This document shows positions 32,495 through 40,320 of a stretch of 43,676 nucleotides of DNA, one piece after another. Both the position numbers and the translations under genes were made by a program. The notes beneath the pieces were generated by a model. That model saw only the letters and a list, made by a program, of their open reading frames with translations. It was not told the DNA's origin and ran no database searches. Origin of the DNA: Gemmatimonadota bacterium (GTDB lineage Bacteria; Gemmatimonadota; Gemmatimonadetes; Gemmatimonadales; GWC2-71-9). Every line of letters begins with the position of its first letter. Position 1 is the first letter of the stretch. The stretch lies in contig QHTK01000080.1 in NCBI GenBank assembly GCA_003220795.1, positions 1 to 43,676 on the forward strand. The letters are read 5' to 3'.

Positions 32495-33106
32495 CTAGAA
32501 GGACAGCGTGAGGCCGCCCTGCCAAGCGATGTCGTGCTGCGTTTTGTCGAACCCGTAGCGATCGAACTTGTAGACGAAGTCCCGACCTTCGGCGCGAACA
32601 CCGATGCGCCGGAAGCGGTACTCGAAGCCCACGCCGTAGTTGCCGGCGAACTTGGACCAGGTGCTGTCCGAGCCCAGCTGATGGACGCTGATCGCGCCCA
32701 GGCCGCCGAGCAGGTACGGGCTGACGGTGCCGGAGCCGGCGCGCAGCGGATAGCGCAGGACGACGTCGGCGTCGTAGGTGAACTTGTTGAGCTTGCCGCG
32801 ACCGGTGACTGTGGTGCCGCGAATGCTGTCCTGGCCCCAGCCGGCGCCGGCGCGGACGCCGACGTAGTCGTTGACCCATCCCGTGGCGTTGAGGGACGCG
32901 GCCCACCCGAGCCGCCAATCGGCGGTGCCGGCCTGGTTCAGATTGGCCGCGCCGGAGAGGCCGCCGAAGGCCCCGCCTACGGTGAAGCGGTCATAGACGG
33001 GCCGGCTGCTGCCGGCCAGCGGGGCGCTGATCTGAGCGCGGAGCGCGGAGGGCGCCACGACCAGAACCAGGGCCAGGGAGAGCAGGGACATCGAACGGTT
33101 CAGCAT
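32495..33106 (-). CDS. Outer-membrane beta-barrel protein (OmpW/OmpX-like)
   Basis: The protein has 203 residues. Signal peptide about 1-25, ending SALRAQ. The mature part alternates hydrophobic and polar residues with Gly-rich turns (VGGAFGGLSGAANL, LNATGWVNDYVGVRAGAGWG, LLGGLGAISVHQLG, GNYGVGFEYRFRRIGVRAEG) and ends in the aromatic LTLSF, the signal for barrel assembly. About eight strands are likely. Start at 33106 follows GGAGGATCTT. It is separated from the RND operon by a strong hairpin but has its own MarR-box-like site, so it may be co-regulated. Specific ligand unknown. Confidence 0.85.
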   Translation of the reverse strand: MLNRSMSLLSLALVLVVAPSALRAQISAPLAGSSRPVYDRFTVGGAFGGLSGAANLNQAGTADWRLGWAASLNATGWVNDYVGVRAGAGWGQDSIRGTTVTGRGKLNKFTYDADVVLRYPLRAGSGTVSPYLLGGLGAISVHQLGSDSTWSKFAGNYGVGFEYRFRRIGVRAEGRDFVYKFDRYGFDKTQHDIAWQGGLTLSF

Positions 33107-33166
33107 AAGATCCTCCAGAAGGGACTCAAGGTTTGGGGGCTCCGGCCCCCGGGACAAAGCCGTGAT

Positions 33167-33182
33167 GCTTCATGAATGAACT
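33167..33182 (-). promoter_or_regulatory. Putative MarR operator upstream of the outer-membrane barrel gene
   Basis: GCTTCATGAATGAACT matches AGTTCATGAATGAACT at 14 of 16 bases. GGGAACATT (33202-33194 on the minus strand) lies exactly 11 bases upstream of it, as at the 34119 site. GATAGT at the junction could be a -10 box. Confidence 0.65.
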
Positions 33183-33224
33183 ATCTTCTCAAGAATGTTC
33201 CCGCTGATCGAGACGAGGCGCGTC

Positions 33225-34079
33225 TCACAAAGCCAACCCGAGACCGAAGCCGAGCGACGAGACGCGATCACGGAAGAATTCTCCGTACGGCGAGGGCCCG
33301 CTGTAGCCCTTGAGCTGCACGCTCCACCGCCACCCGGATCCCGGGAGGAGGAGCGGGTCGGCCAGCTCGAGCCCGGTGACGAAGCTCCAGCCGATCTGCC
33401 AGCCGCGGTCCTGCACCGATCTCCCGTCCAACGCCGCCACGAGCCGGCCGGCGGCGAGCCGGCCGAGCCGCACGAGCGACCCGGGCTGGCGGTATTCGAG
33501 GCCGGCGTGCAGCACACCGGGCTTCAGATCGGCCGGCGAATGGGTGAACATGTACTCGCCGCCGCCATACACTCGCCAATGTGCCAGCTCGCGTGCGACG
33601 AGCAGCTCGGCGGCTTCGAAGCTCAGGTCCACGCGCTGCGCGTGCGCGTGGATCATGTATTCGTCGCCCAGGTGCGAGCTTTGGTGGTAGACCCGCAGTC
33701 GCATCGCGGTGTTGCCGCGCCGGTACGCCACCGGGAGGCCGACCAGATAGTCGGTGTTCATCAAGTCGGCGGTCGTGGACGAGAGGTCGAACTGAGAGAA
33801 GACGCCGGCGGCGATCGACAGCTGCCAGTCCCGTGCGCGGAGGATGCCGATGGTCTGGCCGAATCCGACAGAGCCGAGTCGGGACGAGAGGCGCGAGGAG
33901 CGCTGCCACAGGTACGTGGCGAAGAACTCCGGCTCCTTCGGGTCGGCAACCAGGGACGGGAACAGCGCGGCGCTCGGGCTCGGCACGGGCGGCAGGGGCA
34001 ACGGCGCTTGCGCGCGCGCCCCCGACTGGCCCGCGGCCAGGGCCGCCGCAAGGACGAGCGCCGCGATTCTTCCGCCCAC
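33225..34079 (-). CDS. DUF1207-family outer-membrane protein
   Basis: The protein has 284 residues with a signal peptide (about 1-24, ending ARAQA). After a Pro-rich linker comes FPSLVADPKEPEFFATYL, the usual opening of DUF1207 proteins, then strand-rich segments (GFGQTIGILRARDW, MRLRVYHQSSHLGDEYM, GGGEYMFTHSPADLKPG, GWRWSVQLKGYSGPSPYGEF) ending GFGLGLAL. The SSHLGDEY and SGPSPYGEF motifs are conserved in this family of outer-membrane barrels, whose function is unknown. The start at GTG 34079, with AGGAG eight bases upstream, is preferred over TTG 34109. The promoter region has a perfect MarR-like palindrome. Confidence 0.85.
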   Translation of the reverse strand: MGGRIAALVLAAALAAGQSGARAQAPLPLPPVPSPSAALFPSLVADPKEPEFFATYLWQRSSRLSSRLGSVGFGQTIGILRARDWQLSIAAGVFSQFDLSSTTADLMNTDYLVGLPVAYRRGNTAMRLRVYHQSSHLGDEYMIHAHAQRVDLSFEAAELLVARELAHWRVYGGGEYMFTHSPADLKPGVLHAGLEYRQPGSLVRLGRLAAGRLVAALDGRSVQDRGWQIGWSFVTGLELADPLLLPGSGWRWSVQLKGYSGPSPYGEFFRDRVSSLGFGLGLAL

Positions 34080-34118
34080 GTGTTTCCACTCCTGTTTGAG
34101 TGCCGTCAACCAGCGTGC

Positions 34119-34134
34119 AGTTCATGAATGAACT
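34119..34134. promoter_or_regulatory. Putative MarR operator, perfect palindrome, between divergent genes
   Basis: AGTTCAT-GA-ATGAACT has perfect 7-bp arms. On the minus strand GGGAACATT (34154-34146) lies 11 bases upstream and TATAGT overlaps the edge of the palindrome as a possible -10. It sits in the 124-bp gap between the DUF1207 gene and the FMN reductase gene. Confidence 0.7.
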
Positions 34135-34203
34135 ATATCGCCCGAAATGTTCCCACCGCGCCGCCCTTGCCCGGCGGGCGGCCCCCGGCTAGCGTTTTGC
34201 TCC

Positions 34204-34761
34204 GTGGTAAGAGACGAGCGAGTGGGCGCTGCGCCCGGCAGGCTCGTGGCCGTCGGGATCTCGGGCAGCCCGTCGGCGACGTCCAAGTCGCGGGTCCTGG
34301 TCGAGCATGCACTCGCGCAGCTCGAGGCACGGGGCGCGGCGGTTCGGCTCATCGACGTAGCGACGCTGCCGGCCGACGCGCTGCTCGGCCGCGGGTCGGC
34401 GTCCCAGCTGACGGACGCGCTCGCCCGCGTCGCCGAGGCCCGGATCGTCGTGGCCGGAACACCGGTGTACCGCGCCACCTACAGCGGCCTGCTCAAGGTC
34501 TTCTTCGACCTGCTGCCTCAGGATGCGCTGGTCGGGAAGGTGGGCGTGCCGATCGTGACGGGGCACGGCGTGGCGCATTCGCTGGCGCTCGATCACGGGC
34601 TGCGCCCGCTGTTCGCGAGCGTCGGCGCGACGGTCATCGCGCACGGCGTCTATGCCACGAGCGAGCAGTTTGCCGACGGGACGCCGGCCGCCGAGCTGCG
34701 CGCGGCCGTCGACCGCGCGGTGCGGGAGGCGGTCGCGCTGGCGAGCGCCGGCAGCGACTGA
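34204..34761 (+). CDS. NAD(P)H-dependent FMN reductase (SsuE/MsuE-like)
   Basis: The protein has about 185 residues with a flavodoxin-like fold: VAVGISGSPSATSKSRVLVEH (FMN phosphate loop), ARIVVAGTPVYRATYSGLLKVFFDLLPQ and VGVPIVTGHGVAHSL. These blocks are typical of the SsuE/MsuE reductases that supply FMNH2 to two-component monooxygenases. That fits the luciferase-like monooxygenase two genes downstream. Start uncertain: GTG 34204 or GTG 34222, neither with a strong ribosome-binding site. The gene is divergent from the DUF1207 gene across a MarR-like operator. Confidence 0.9.
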   Translation: MVRDERVGAAPGRLVAVGISGSPSATSKSRVLVEHALAQLEARGAAVRLIDVATLPADALLGRGSASQLTDALARVAEARIVVAGTPVYRATYSGLLKVFFDLLPQDALVGKVGVPIVTGHGVAHSLALDHGLRPLFASVGATVIAHGVYATSEQFADGTPAAELRAAVDRAVREAVALASAGSD

Positions 34762-34784
34762 TTATTGAGGAAGGCGACTTCACC

Positions 34785-35747
34785 GTGAGCGCGACCACCG
34801 AGCGCCCGATCGCGATCTACTACGAGCACCCGGACTGGTTCCGGCCCCTGTTCCAGGAGCTCGACCGGCGCCGCGTGCCGTACGTGCGAGTCGACGCCGC
34901 GGATCACCGCTTCGACGCGGGTGACGGGCGGCCGCCCTATTCGCTCGTGTTCAACCGGATGAGTCCCTCGGCGTACCTGCGCGGCCACGGCAACGCGATC
35001 TTCTACACGCTGCATTACCTGGCGTACCTGAAGCGGCACGACGTGCGCGTCATCAACGGATACGACGCTTACGTCACGGAGACCTCAAAGGCGCTACAGC
35101 TGTCGCTGCTGCACCACCTCGGCTTGCCGTACCCTCGGGCCCGCGTCATCAACCACCCGGCCCGGGCGCCGGAGGCGGCACAGGGGTTCCGCTTCCCGGT
35201 GATCGTGAAGCCGAACATCGGCGGATCGGGGGCGGGGATCCGGCGCTTCGAGACGCCGGCGCAGCTCGACCAGGCGGCGAGCGCCGGTGCGCTCGACCTG
35301 GGGATCGATCAGACGGCGCTGGTGCAGGAGTACATCCCGGCCGCCGAGCAGCGCATCGTGCGCGTGGAAGTGCTGGGTGGGCGCTATCTGTACGCGATTC
35401 GGATCTACACCCCGGGCGACAGCTTCAACCTCTGCCCGGCGGATGTCTGCCAGACCGTCGGCGGCGCCGAGCTGGCGCGGGCCGCCTGCCCGGTGGATGC
35501 GCCCAAGAACAATCTGCGGGTCGAGGGCTATACCCCGCCCCCCGAGATCGTCGATCAAGTGGAGTGCATCATGCGGGCGGCGCACATCGATGTGGGCGGG
35601 GTGGAATACATGATCGATGCCCGCGACGGGCGCCTGTACTTCTACGACATCAACGCGCTCTCGAACTTCGTGGCCGACGCGCCGCGCGTCGTGGGCTTCG
35701 ATCCGTTCGCGCGGCTGGTGGACTACCTCGAGCAGGCGGCGGAGTGA
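34785..35747 (+). CDS. ATP-grasp ligase (RimK-like)
   Basis: The protein has 320 residues. N-terminal pre-ATP-grasp domain: YYEHPDWFRPLFQELDRRRVP. ATP-grasp core: ETSKALQLSLLHHLGLPYPR, FPVIVKPNIGGSGAGIRRFE (ATP-binding Lys and Gly-rich loop), ALVQEYIP, and the metal site VGGVEYMIDARDG with YFYDINALSNF (Glu and Asn). The family joins carboxylates to amines or thiols with ATP; RimK-like members add glutamate or similar amino acids. GTG start at 34785 with a GAGGAAGG ribosome-binding site. It lies between the FMN reductase and the monooxygenase, which is unusual for sulfonate-type operons and hints that a conjugated substrate is made or processed. Substrate unknown. Confidence 0.88.
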   Translation: MSATTERPIAIYYEHPDWFRPLFQELDRRRVPYVRVDAADHRFDAGDGRPPYSLVFNRMSPSAYLRGHGNAIFYTLHYLAYLKRHDVRVINGYDAYVTETSKALQLSLLHHLGLPYPRARVINHPARAPEAAQGFRFPVIVKPNIGGSGAGIRRFETPAQLDQAASAGALDLGIDQTALVQEYIPAAEQRIVRVEVLGGRYLYAIRIYTPGDSFNLCPADVCQTVGGAELARAACPVDAPKNNLRVEGYTPPPEIVDQVECIMRAAHIDVGGVEYMIDARDGRLYFYDINALSNFVADAPRVVGFDPFARLVDYLEQAAE

Positions 35748-35749
35748 CC

Positions 35750-36832
35750 ATGCGCTTCGGCTACTGGCTCCCGGTGTTCGGCGGCTGGCTCCGCAACGTG
35801 CCTGACGAGGGCATGGAGGCGAGCTGGGAGTACGTGCGCCGCCTGGCACGGCGCAGCGAAGCGATCGGCTTCGACGTCACCCTCATCGCCGAGCTCAACC
35901 TGAACGACATCAAGGGCCCAGATGCGCCCGCGCTCGACGCCTGGACCACGACGGCGGCGCTCGCGGCGGTGACGGAGCGGCTCGAGCTGATGGTCGCCGT
36001 GCGGCCGACGTTTCATCCGCCGGCGCTCGCCGCCAAGCAGGCAGCGAACATCGACCACATCAGCGGGGGGCGGGTCACCCTCAACGTGGTGTCGTCGTGG
36101 TGGGCCGACGAGGCGCGCCAGTACGGCGTCGAGTTCGACCAGCACGACGCGCGCTACGCCCGCACCGCCGAGTGGCTCGCGGTGGTGAGCGGGATGTGGG
36201 CCGAGCCCCGGTTCAGCTACGCGGGGCAATTCTACACGGTCGAGAACGCGATCCTCGAGCCGAAGCCCGTGTCGCGGCCGCGCCCGACGCTGTACGCCGG
36301 CGGTGAGTCGGAGGCGGCAAAGCAGCTGATCGCGCGCACCTGCGACGCGTACCTGATGCACGGGGACCCGCCCGAGCGGATCAGTGCCAAGGTGGCCGAC
36401 CTGCGGGCCCGCCGCGAGCAGTTGGGACTTCCGCCCCTCAAGTTCGGGGTCGCGGGCTACGTCGTATGCCGGCCCACCGAGGCCGCCGCCCAGACCGAGG
36501 TGGCACGCATCACGGACGTGCGCCAGAGTGCGGCGGGCTACGCGAACTATCAGGAATGGATCGCCAACACCCAGCTCGAGCAGCGCGTCAGCCTGGAGGA
36601 CTACTCGGTCTCGAACCGCGGGCTCAAGGCCGGGCTGGTGGGGACCCCTGAGCAGATCGCGCAGCGCATCCAAGCGTTCGAGCGGGCCGGGGTCGATCTG
36701 CTGCTGCTCCAGTTCAGCCCGCAGCACGAGGAGATGGAGCGGTTTGCGGCCGAGGTGATGGCCTTGACACCCTCCGCCCGCCGGGGTAACCTAGCTGGCC
36801 ACGACCTGACACTCGGAACCCCATACTCGTGA
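35750..36832 (+). CDS. Luciferase-like FMNH2-dependent monooxygenase (SsuD/SfnG-type)
   Basis: The protein has 360 residues. LLM fold marks are FGYWLPVFGGWLR at the N-terminus, LELMVAVRPTFHPPALAAKQAANIDHISGG, RVTLNVVSSWWADEARQYG, RYARTAEWLAVVSGMW and PTLYAGGESEAAKQLI. These match alkanesulfonate and dimethylsulfone monooxygenases, which split C-S bonds using O2 and FMNH2 from a separate reductase such as the one encoded at 34204. The exact substrate is open. GGAG overlaps the preceding stop. Its final bases contain the promoter for the branched-chain amino-acid leader, and its stop shares bases with the leader ATG (TGATG). Confidence 0.92.
   Translation: MRFGYWLPVFGGWLRNVPDEGMEASWEYVRRLARRSEAIGFDVTLIAELNLNDIKGPDAPALDAWTTTAALAAVTERLELMVAVRPTFHPPALAAKQAANIDHISGGRVTLNVVSSWWADEARQYGVEFDQHDARYARTAEWLAVVSGMWAEPRFSYAGQFYTVENAILEPKPVSRPRPTLYAGGESEAAKQLIARTCDAYLMHGDPPERISAKVADLRARREQLGLPPLKFGVAGYVVCRPTEAAAQTEVARITDVRQSAAGYANYQEWIANTQLEQRVSLEDYSVSNRGLKAGLVGTPEQIAQRIQAFERAGVDLLLLQFSPQHEEMERFAAEVMALTPSARRGNLAGHDLTLGTPYS
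36764..36792 (+). promoter_or_regulatory. Promoter of the leu/ilv leader, inside the end of the monooxygenase gene
   Basis: A consensus -35 TTGACA (36764-36769) is followed after 17 bases by TAACCT (36787-36792), which keeps the T, A and final T of the -10 box. Transcription would start near 36799, giving about 33 bases before the leader ATG. Confidence 0.65.
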
Positions 36833-36927
36833 TGCCGTTCGCGCTCGTTCTCGTCCTGCTGCTGCTGGTCCTGCTGCTGAGCATTCCTGCTCAGGAGGGG
36901 TCGGCGGCGCGCGCAAAGACGACGTGA
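36832..36927 (+). CDS. Branched-chain amino-acid attenuator leader peptide
   Basis: The 31-residue product starts MPFA, then has 14 residues (codons 5-18) with nine Leu, three Val and one Ile, and ends in a polar tail (QEGSAARAKTT) with TGA. It resembles the ivbL/ilvG/leu leader peptides of proteobacteria, where stalled translation of Leu/Val/Ile codons controls read-through into the operon. It lies directly ahead of a perfect terminator hairpin and leuA. The run is also hydrophobic, so a tiny membrane peptide is the alternative, but the context and codon content favour a leader. Start overlaps the preceding stop. Confidence 0.8.
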   Translation: MPFALVLVLLLLVLLLSIPAQEGSAARAKTT

Positions 36928-36969
36928 GCAACTAGCGAGACAGCAAAGCAATGCCAAGCGCCGCGGACC
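36899..36969 (+). promoter_or_regulatory. Antiterminator pairing of the leu/ilv attenuator
   Basis: GGTCGGCGGCG (36899-36909, within the leader coding region) can pair with CGCCGCGGACC (36959-36969) with one mismatch. The second segment is the 5' arm of the terminator, so the two structures exclude each other. A ribosome stalled on the Leu/Val run leaves 36899-36909 free, while one reaching the stop codon disturbs it. A small hairpin CTGAGCA/TGCTCAG (36877-36894) lies just after the Leu run. Confidence 0.65.
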
Positions 36970-36991
36970 CCCAAGGTCCGCGGCTTTTTTT
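36960..36991 (+). terminator. Intrinsic terminator of the leu/ilv attenuator
   Basis: GCCGCGGACC (36960-36969) and GGTCCGCGGC (36975-36984) form a perfect 10-bp stem with loop CCCAA, followed by seven T. It stands between the leader peptide and leuA, and so controls expression of the operon. Confidence 0.93.
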
Positions 36992-37026
36992 CACCTCACG
37001 GTTCGGAAAGGGACGGAGCGGTCGCC

Positions 37027-38580
37027 ATGGAGAGAAACGTCAGCATCTTCGACACCACGCTGCGGGATGGCGAGCAGGCGCCAGGCAATTCCATGACGCC
37101 GGAGGCGAAGCTGCGCCTCGCCCTCCAGCTCGACACCCTGGGCGTGGACGTCATCGAAGCCGGGTTCCCGAGCGCGTCCCAGGGCGATCAGCAGGCCGTC
37201 CGCGGCGTGGCCGAAGCCGTGCGACGGTCCGCGGTGGCGGCGCTGGCGCGGTGCCACGACCGCGACATCGATCTCGCCGGGGAGGCGTTGCGGCCGGCCG
37301 CGCGACCGCGGGTGCACGTCTTCATCGCCACGTCGGACCTCCACCTCGACCACAAGCTCAAGATCAGCCGCGCCGACTGCCTCGCCCGCGCCGAGGCGGC
37401 GATCCGTCGCGCCCGGCGCTACACCGACGACGTCGAGTTCTCGGCCGAGGACGCCACGCGCACCGACTTGGACTTCCTGTGCCGCGTGGTCGAGACCGCG
37501 ATCGCGGCGGGGGCCAGGACGATCAACCTGCCCGATACCGTGGGCTACGCGCTGCCCGCCGAATATGGCGCGATGTTCAGCGCGGTACGTAGCCGCGTGC
37601 CGAACAGCGATCAGGTGGTGTTCAGCGCCCATTGTCACGACGACCTGGGCCTCGCGGTCGCCAACTCGCTCGCCGCCATCGAGGCCGGCGCCGGCCAGGT
37701 GGAGTGCACGATCAACGGCATCGGGGAACGCGCCGGCAACGCCGCACTCGAGGAGATCGTGATGGCGGGTCGGGTGCGCTCGCACGCCGTGGCATTCAAG
37801 TGCGGTGTGAACGCGAAGGAGATCTTCCGCACCAGCCAGCTCCTGTCCCACGTCATCGGCGTCTTCCCCCAGCCGAACAAGGCGGTCGTGGGCCGCAATG
37901 CATTCGCGCACGAAGCGGGCATCCACCAGCACGGCCTGCTGCAAAACGGCCTGACGTACGAGATCATCCGACCGGAGGAGGTCGGCGTGCCGCGCTCCAC
38001 GCTGGTGCTCGGTAAGCACTCCGGCCGGCACGCGCTGGAGCGGCGCTATCAAGAGCTCGGATACGAGCTCGACGAGGCGACCCTCGCCAAGCTGTACGAC
38101 GAGTTCACCACGCTGGCGGATCGCAAGCGGGAGGTGCTCGACGAAGATCTGCTGGCGCTGTTGCACGGCCGGTTCCACGACGCGCCCGAGGTGTACGGGC
38201 TCGCGCATCTGGAGGTAACGTGCGGGTCGACGCCCGCCTCCGCCCAGGTCCGGCTCACTGGCCCGTGGCTGGGCGAGCGCAGCGCGGCGGGGAGCGGCAA
38301 CGGACCGATCGCCGCGGCCATCGCCGCGATCGGCGCGGTCGTCGAGCGCCCCATCGAGGTGTTGAACCTCACGATCCAATCGGTCACCCCCGGGGGGGAC
38401 AGCCTGGGCCAGGTGCTGGTGCAGGTCCGCGTGGCCGGCAAGTCGCTGTCGGGGCACGGCGCGTCGACCGACATCGTCGAGGCGAGCGCGCGCGCGGTGC
38501 TGCACGCCCTCAACAAGGCGAGCTACGCCGACGAGCTGGAGGACCGCTCGCTCAACGCCATCTACCTCTGGGGAGTGTGA
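37027..38580 (+). CDS. leuA: 2-Isopropylmalate synthase
   Basis: The protein has 517 residues, a normal length. It joins acetyl-CoA and 2-oxoisovalerate, the first committed step of leucine synthesis. The barrel shows FDTTLRDGEQAPGNSM (metal-binding Arg-Asp), VIEAGFPSASQGD, TINLPDTVGYALP and VFSAHCHDDLGLAVANS (metal-binding HxH), with GERAGNAALEEIVMA. The linker has AFAHEAGIHQHGLL. The C-terminal regulatory domain (about 390-517), which binds leucine as inhibitor, includes VTPGGDSLGQVLVQVR. So leucine likely controls both enzyme activity and, via the attenuator, transcription. GGAG lies upstream of the ATG. First gene of leuA-ilvB-ilvN-ilvC-leuC-leuD. Confidence 0.97.
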   Translation: MERNVSIFDTTLRDGEQAPGNSMTPEAKLRLALQLDTLGVDVIEAGFPSASQGDQQAVRGVAEAVRRSAVAALARCHDRDIDLAGEALRPAARPRVHVFIATSDLHLDHKLKISRADCLARAEAAIRRARRYTDDVEFSAEDATRTDLDFLCRVVETAIAAGARTINLPDTVGYALPAEYGAMFSAVRSRVPNSDQVVFSAHCHDDLGLAVANSLAAIEAGAGQVECTINGIGERAGNAALEEIVMAGRVRSHAVAFKCGVNAKEIFRTSQLLSHVIGVFPQPNKAVVGRNAFAHEAGIHQHGLLQNGLTYEIIRPEEVGVPRSTLVLGKHSGRHALERRYQELGYELDEATLAKLYDEFTTLADRKREVLDEDLLALLHGRFHDAPEVYGLAHLEVTCGSTPASAQVRLTGPWLGERSAAGSGNGPIAAAIAAIGAVVERPIEVLNLTIQSVTPGGDSLGQVLVQVRVAGKSLSGHGASTDIVEASARAVLHALNKASYADELEDRSLNAIYLWGV

Positions 38581-38584
38581 GCCG

Positions 38585-40312
38585 ATGACCGAAACGCTCA
38601 CGGGCGCGCAGATTCTGTGCCGCACCCTGCTCGAGGCCGGTGTCGACGTGATTTTCGGGTATCCCGGCGGCGCCATCATGCCGTTCTATCACGCGCTGGG
38701 AGACCATCCGGCGCTGCGCCATATCCTGGTGCGGCACGAGCAGGCGGCCGCGCACGCGGCAGACGGGTACGCCCGCGCCAGCGGGCGCGTGGGGGTGTGC
38801 GTGGCGACGTCGGGTCCCGGCGCCACGAACTTGGTGACCGGGCTCGCGACGGCCCACATGGACTCATCGCCGGTGGTGGCGATCACCGGGCAGGTGCCGC
38901 GCGCCATGATCGGGCGTGATGCCTTTCAGGAGACGGACATCGTCGGTATCACCCTGCCGATCACGAAGCAGAACTACCTCGTGCAGGACGTCACGGAGCT
39001 CGCGGGCGTGGTGCGGGAGGCGCTGGCCGTCGCCCAGCAAGGACGCCCCGGGCCGGTCTTGATCGACGTGCCGAAGGACGTCCAAAACCAGAAGACTACT
39101 TACACCCCGGGCGCAGCCGCGCGGGCCACACTACGCGACAAGAATACCCAGTCGCTTCGTGGGGCCCCCGCGGCTGCGCCCGGAGTGTCGGCCTCGGTCG
39201 AGGACGGGGTGCGCGAGGCCGCCCGCCTCATCGCCGCCGCCGAGCGCCCGCTGATCATGGTGGGGCACGGGGTGATCATCGGCAACGCCTACGCCGAAGT
39301 GCGCGCGCTGGCGGAGAAGACCGGTATCCCGGTGATCACCACGCTGCTCGGCATCAGCGCGTTCCCCGACGGCCACCCGCTGTTCCTCGGCATGCCGGGG
39401 ATGCACGGCGAGGTGCGGGTGAACCGCGCCATCCAGCACGCCGACCTGATCGTGGGCATCGGGCTGCGGTTCGACGACCGCGTCACGGGCAATACCGCCG
39501 GCTTCGCGCCGCGGGCGCGCATCGTGCACATCGACCTGGACCGCGCCGAGATCGGGAAGAACGTGCCTGTGACGGTGGGGATCGTGGGCGACGCCCGCGA
39601 CGTCACACACCGCCTGGCCGCCGTGGTGCAGCCCCGCACGTGCGAGCGCTGGCTCGCGGAGATCCACGACTTCACGCGACCGCGGGCGGCGGCGTTCCGG
39701 GGAGACCTGGCGCCCGAGACGATTCTCGCGTCACTGTACCAGGCGACCGAGGGACGCTGCACCATCGTGACCGACGTGGGCCAGCACCAGATGTGGGTCG
39801 CCAAGCTGTATCCGTACCGCGAGCCCAACTCGCACATCACGTCGGGCGGCCTCGGCACCATGGGGTTCGCGGTCCCCGCCGCCATGGGCGTGCACCTCGC
39901 CCGGCCGGGGGAGACGGTCTGGGCGATTTCGGGCGACGGCGGTTTCCAGATGAACATGGCCGAGATTGCGACCATGGTGCAGGAGCGGCTGCCGGTAAAG
40001 ATGGCGATCTTCAACAACGGGTATCTCGGGATGGTGCGGCAGTGGCAGCAGTTCTTCCACGGGAAGCGGTATTCTTGCACGCCGATCTGGAGCCCTGACT
40101 ATGTCAAACTTGCCGAGGCATACGGGATCCCGGGGTGGCGCGTGAAGGAAGCGGCGGAGCTCCCGGACGTCGTGGCCCAGGCGAACGATTACTCCGGGCC
40201 GGCGCTGGTCGAGTTCGTGATCGAGCAGGAGGCGAACGTATACCCGATGATCCCCCCCGGCGGCTCGCTCTCGGAGCCGATCGAAACCGCGCCGGCGTCG
40301 GCGGGCGACTGA
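38585..40312 (+). CDS. ilvB: Acetolactate synthase large (catalytic) subunit
   Basis: The 575-residue TPP enzyme makes acetolactate or acetohydroxybutyrate from pyruvate. The N-terminal PYR domain has VIFGYPGGAIMPFYHAL and VRHEQAAAHAADGYARA (catalytic Glu). The middle FAD-type domain includes GHGVIIGNAYAEV. The C-terminal TPP domain has SGGLGTMGFAVPAAMGVHLA and GDGGFQMNMAEIATM with NNGYLGMVRQWQ. A linker after PKDVQNQKTTYTP is about 16-20 residues longer than in E. coli and is encoded by a foldback repeat (39102-39188). The start is four bases after the leuA stop. It works with the small subunit gene that follows. Confidence 0.97.
   Translation: MTETLTGAQILCRTLLEAGVDVIFGYPGGAIMPFYHALGDHPALRHILVRHEQAAAHAADGYARASGRVGVCVATSGPGATNLVTGLATAHMDSSPVVAITGQVPRAMIGRDAFQETDIVGITLPITKQNYLVQDVTELAGVVREALAVAQQGRPGPVLIDVPKDVQNQKTTYTPGAAARATLRDKNTQSLRGAPAAAPGVSASVEDGVREAARLIAAAERPLIMVGHGVIIGNAYAEVRALAEKTGIPVITTLLGISAFPDGHPLFLGMPGMHGEVRVNRAIQHADLIVGIGLRFDDRVTGNTAGFAPRARIVHIDLDRAEIGKNVPVTVGIVGDARDVTHRLAAVVQPRTCERWLAEIHDFTRPRAAAFRGDLAPETILASLYQATEGRCTIVTDVGQHQMWVAKLYPYREPNSHITSGGLGTMGFAVPAAMGVHLARPGETVWAISGDGGFQMNMAEIATMVQERLPVKMAIFNNGYLGMVRQWQQFFHGKRYSCTPIWSPDYVKLAEAYGIPGWRVKEAAELPDVVAQANDYSGPALVEFVIEQEANVYPMIPPGGSLSEPIETAPASAGD
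39102..39188 (+). repeat. Foldback repeat inserted in frame in ilvB
   Basis: Two 38-bp arms (39102-39139 and 39151-39188) match as inverted repeats at 33 of 38 positions around the 11-base loop AAGAATACCCA. The first 20 bases of each arm differ at only one position. It encodes the Ala/Arg-rich interdomain linker. Confidence 0.85.
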
Positions 40313-40320
40313 GCCAGCGC

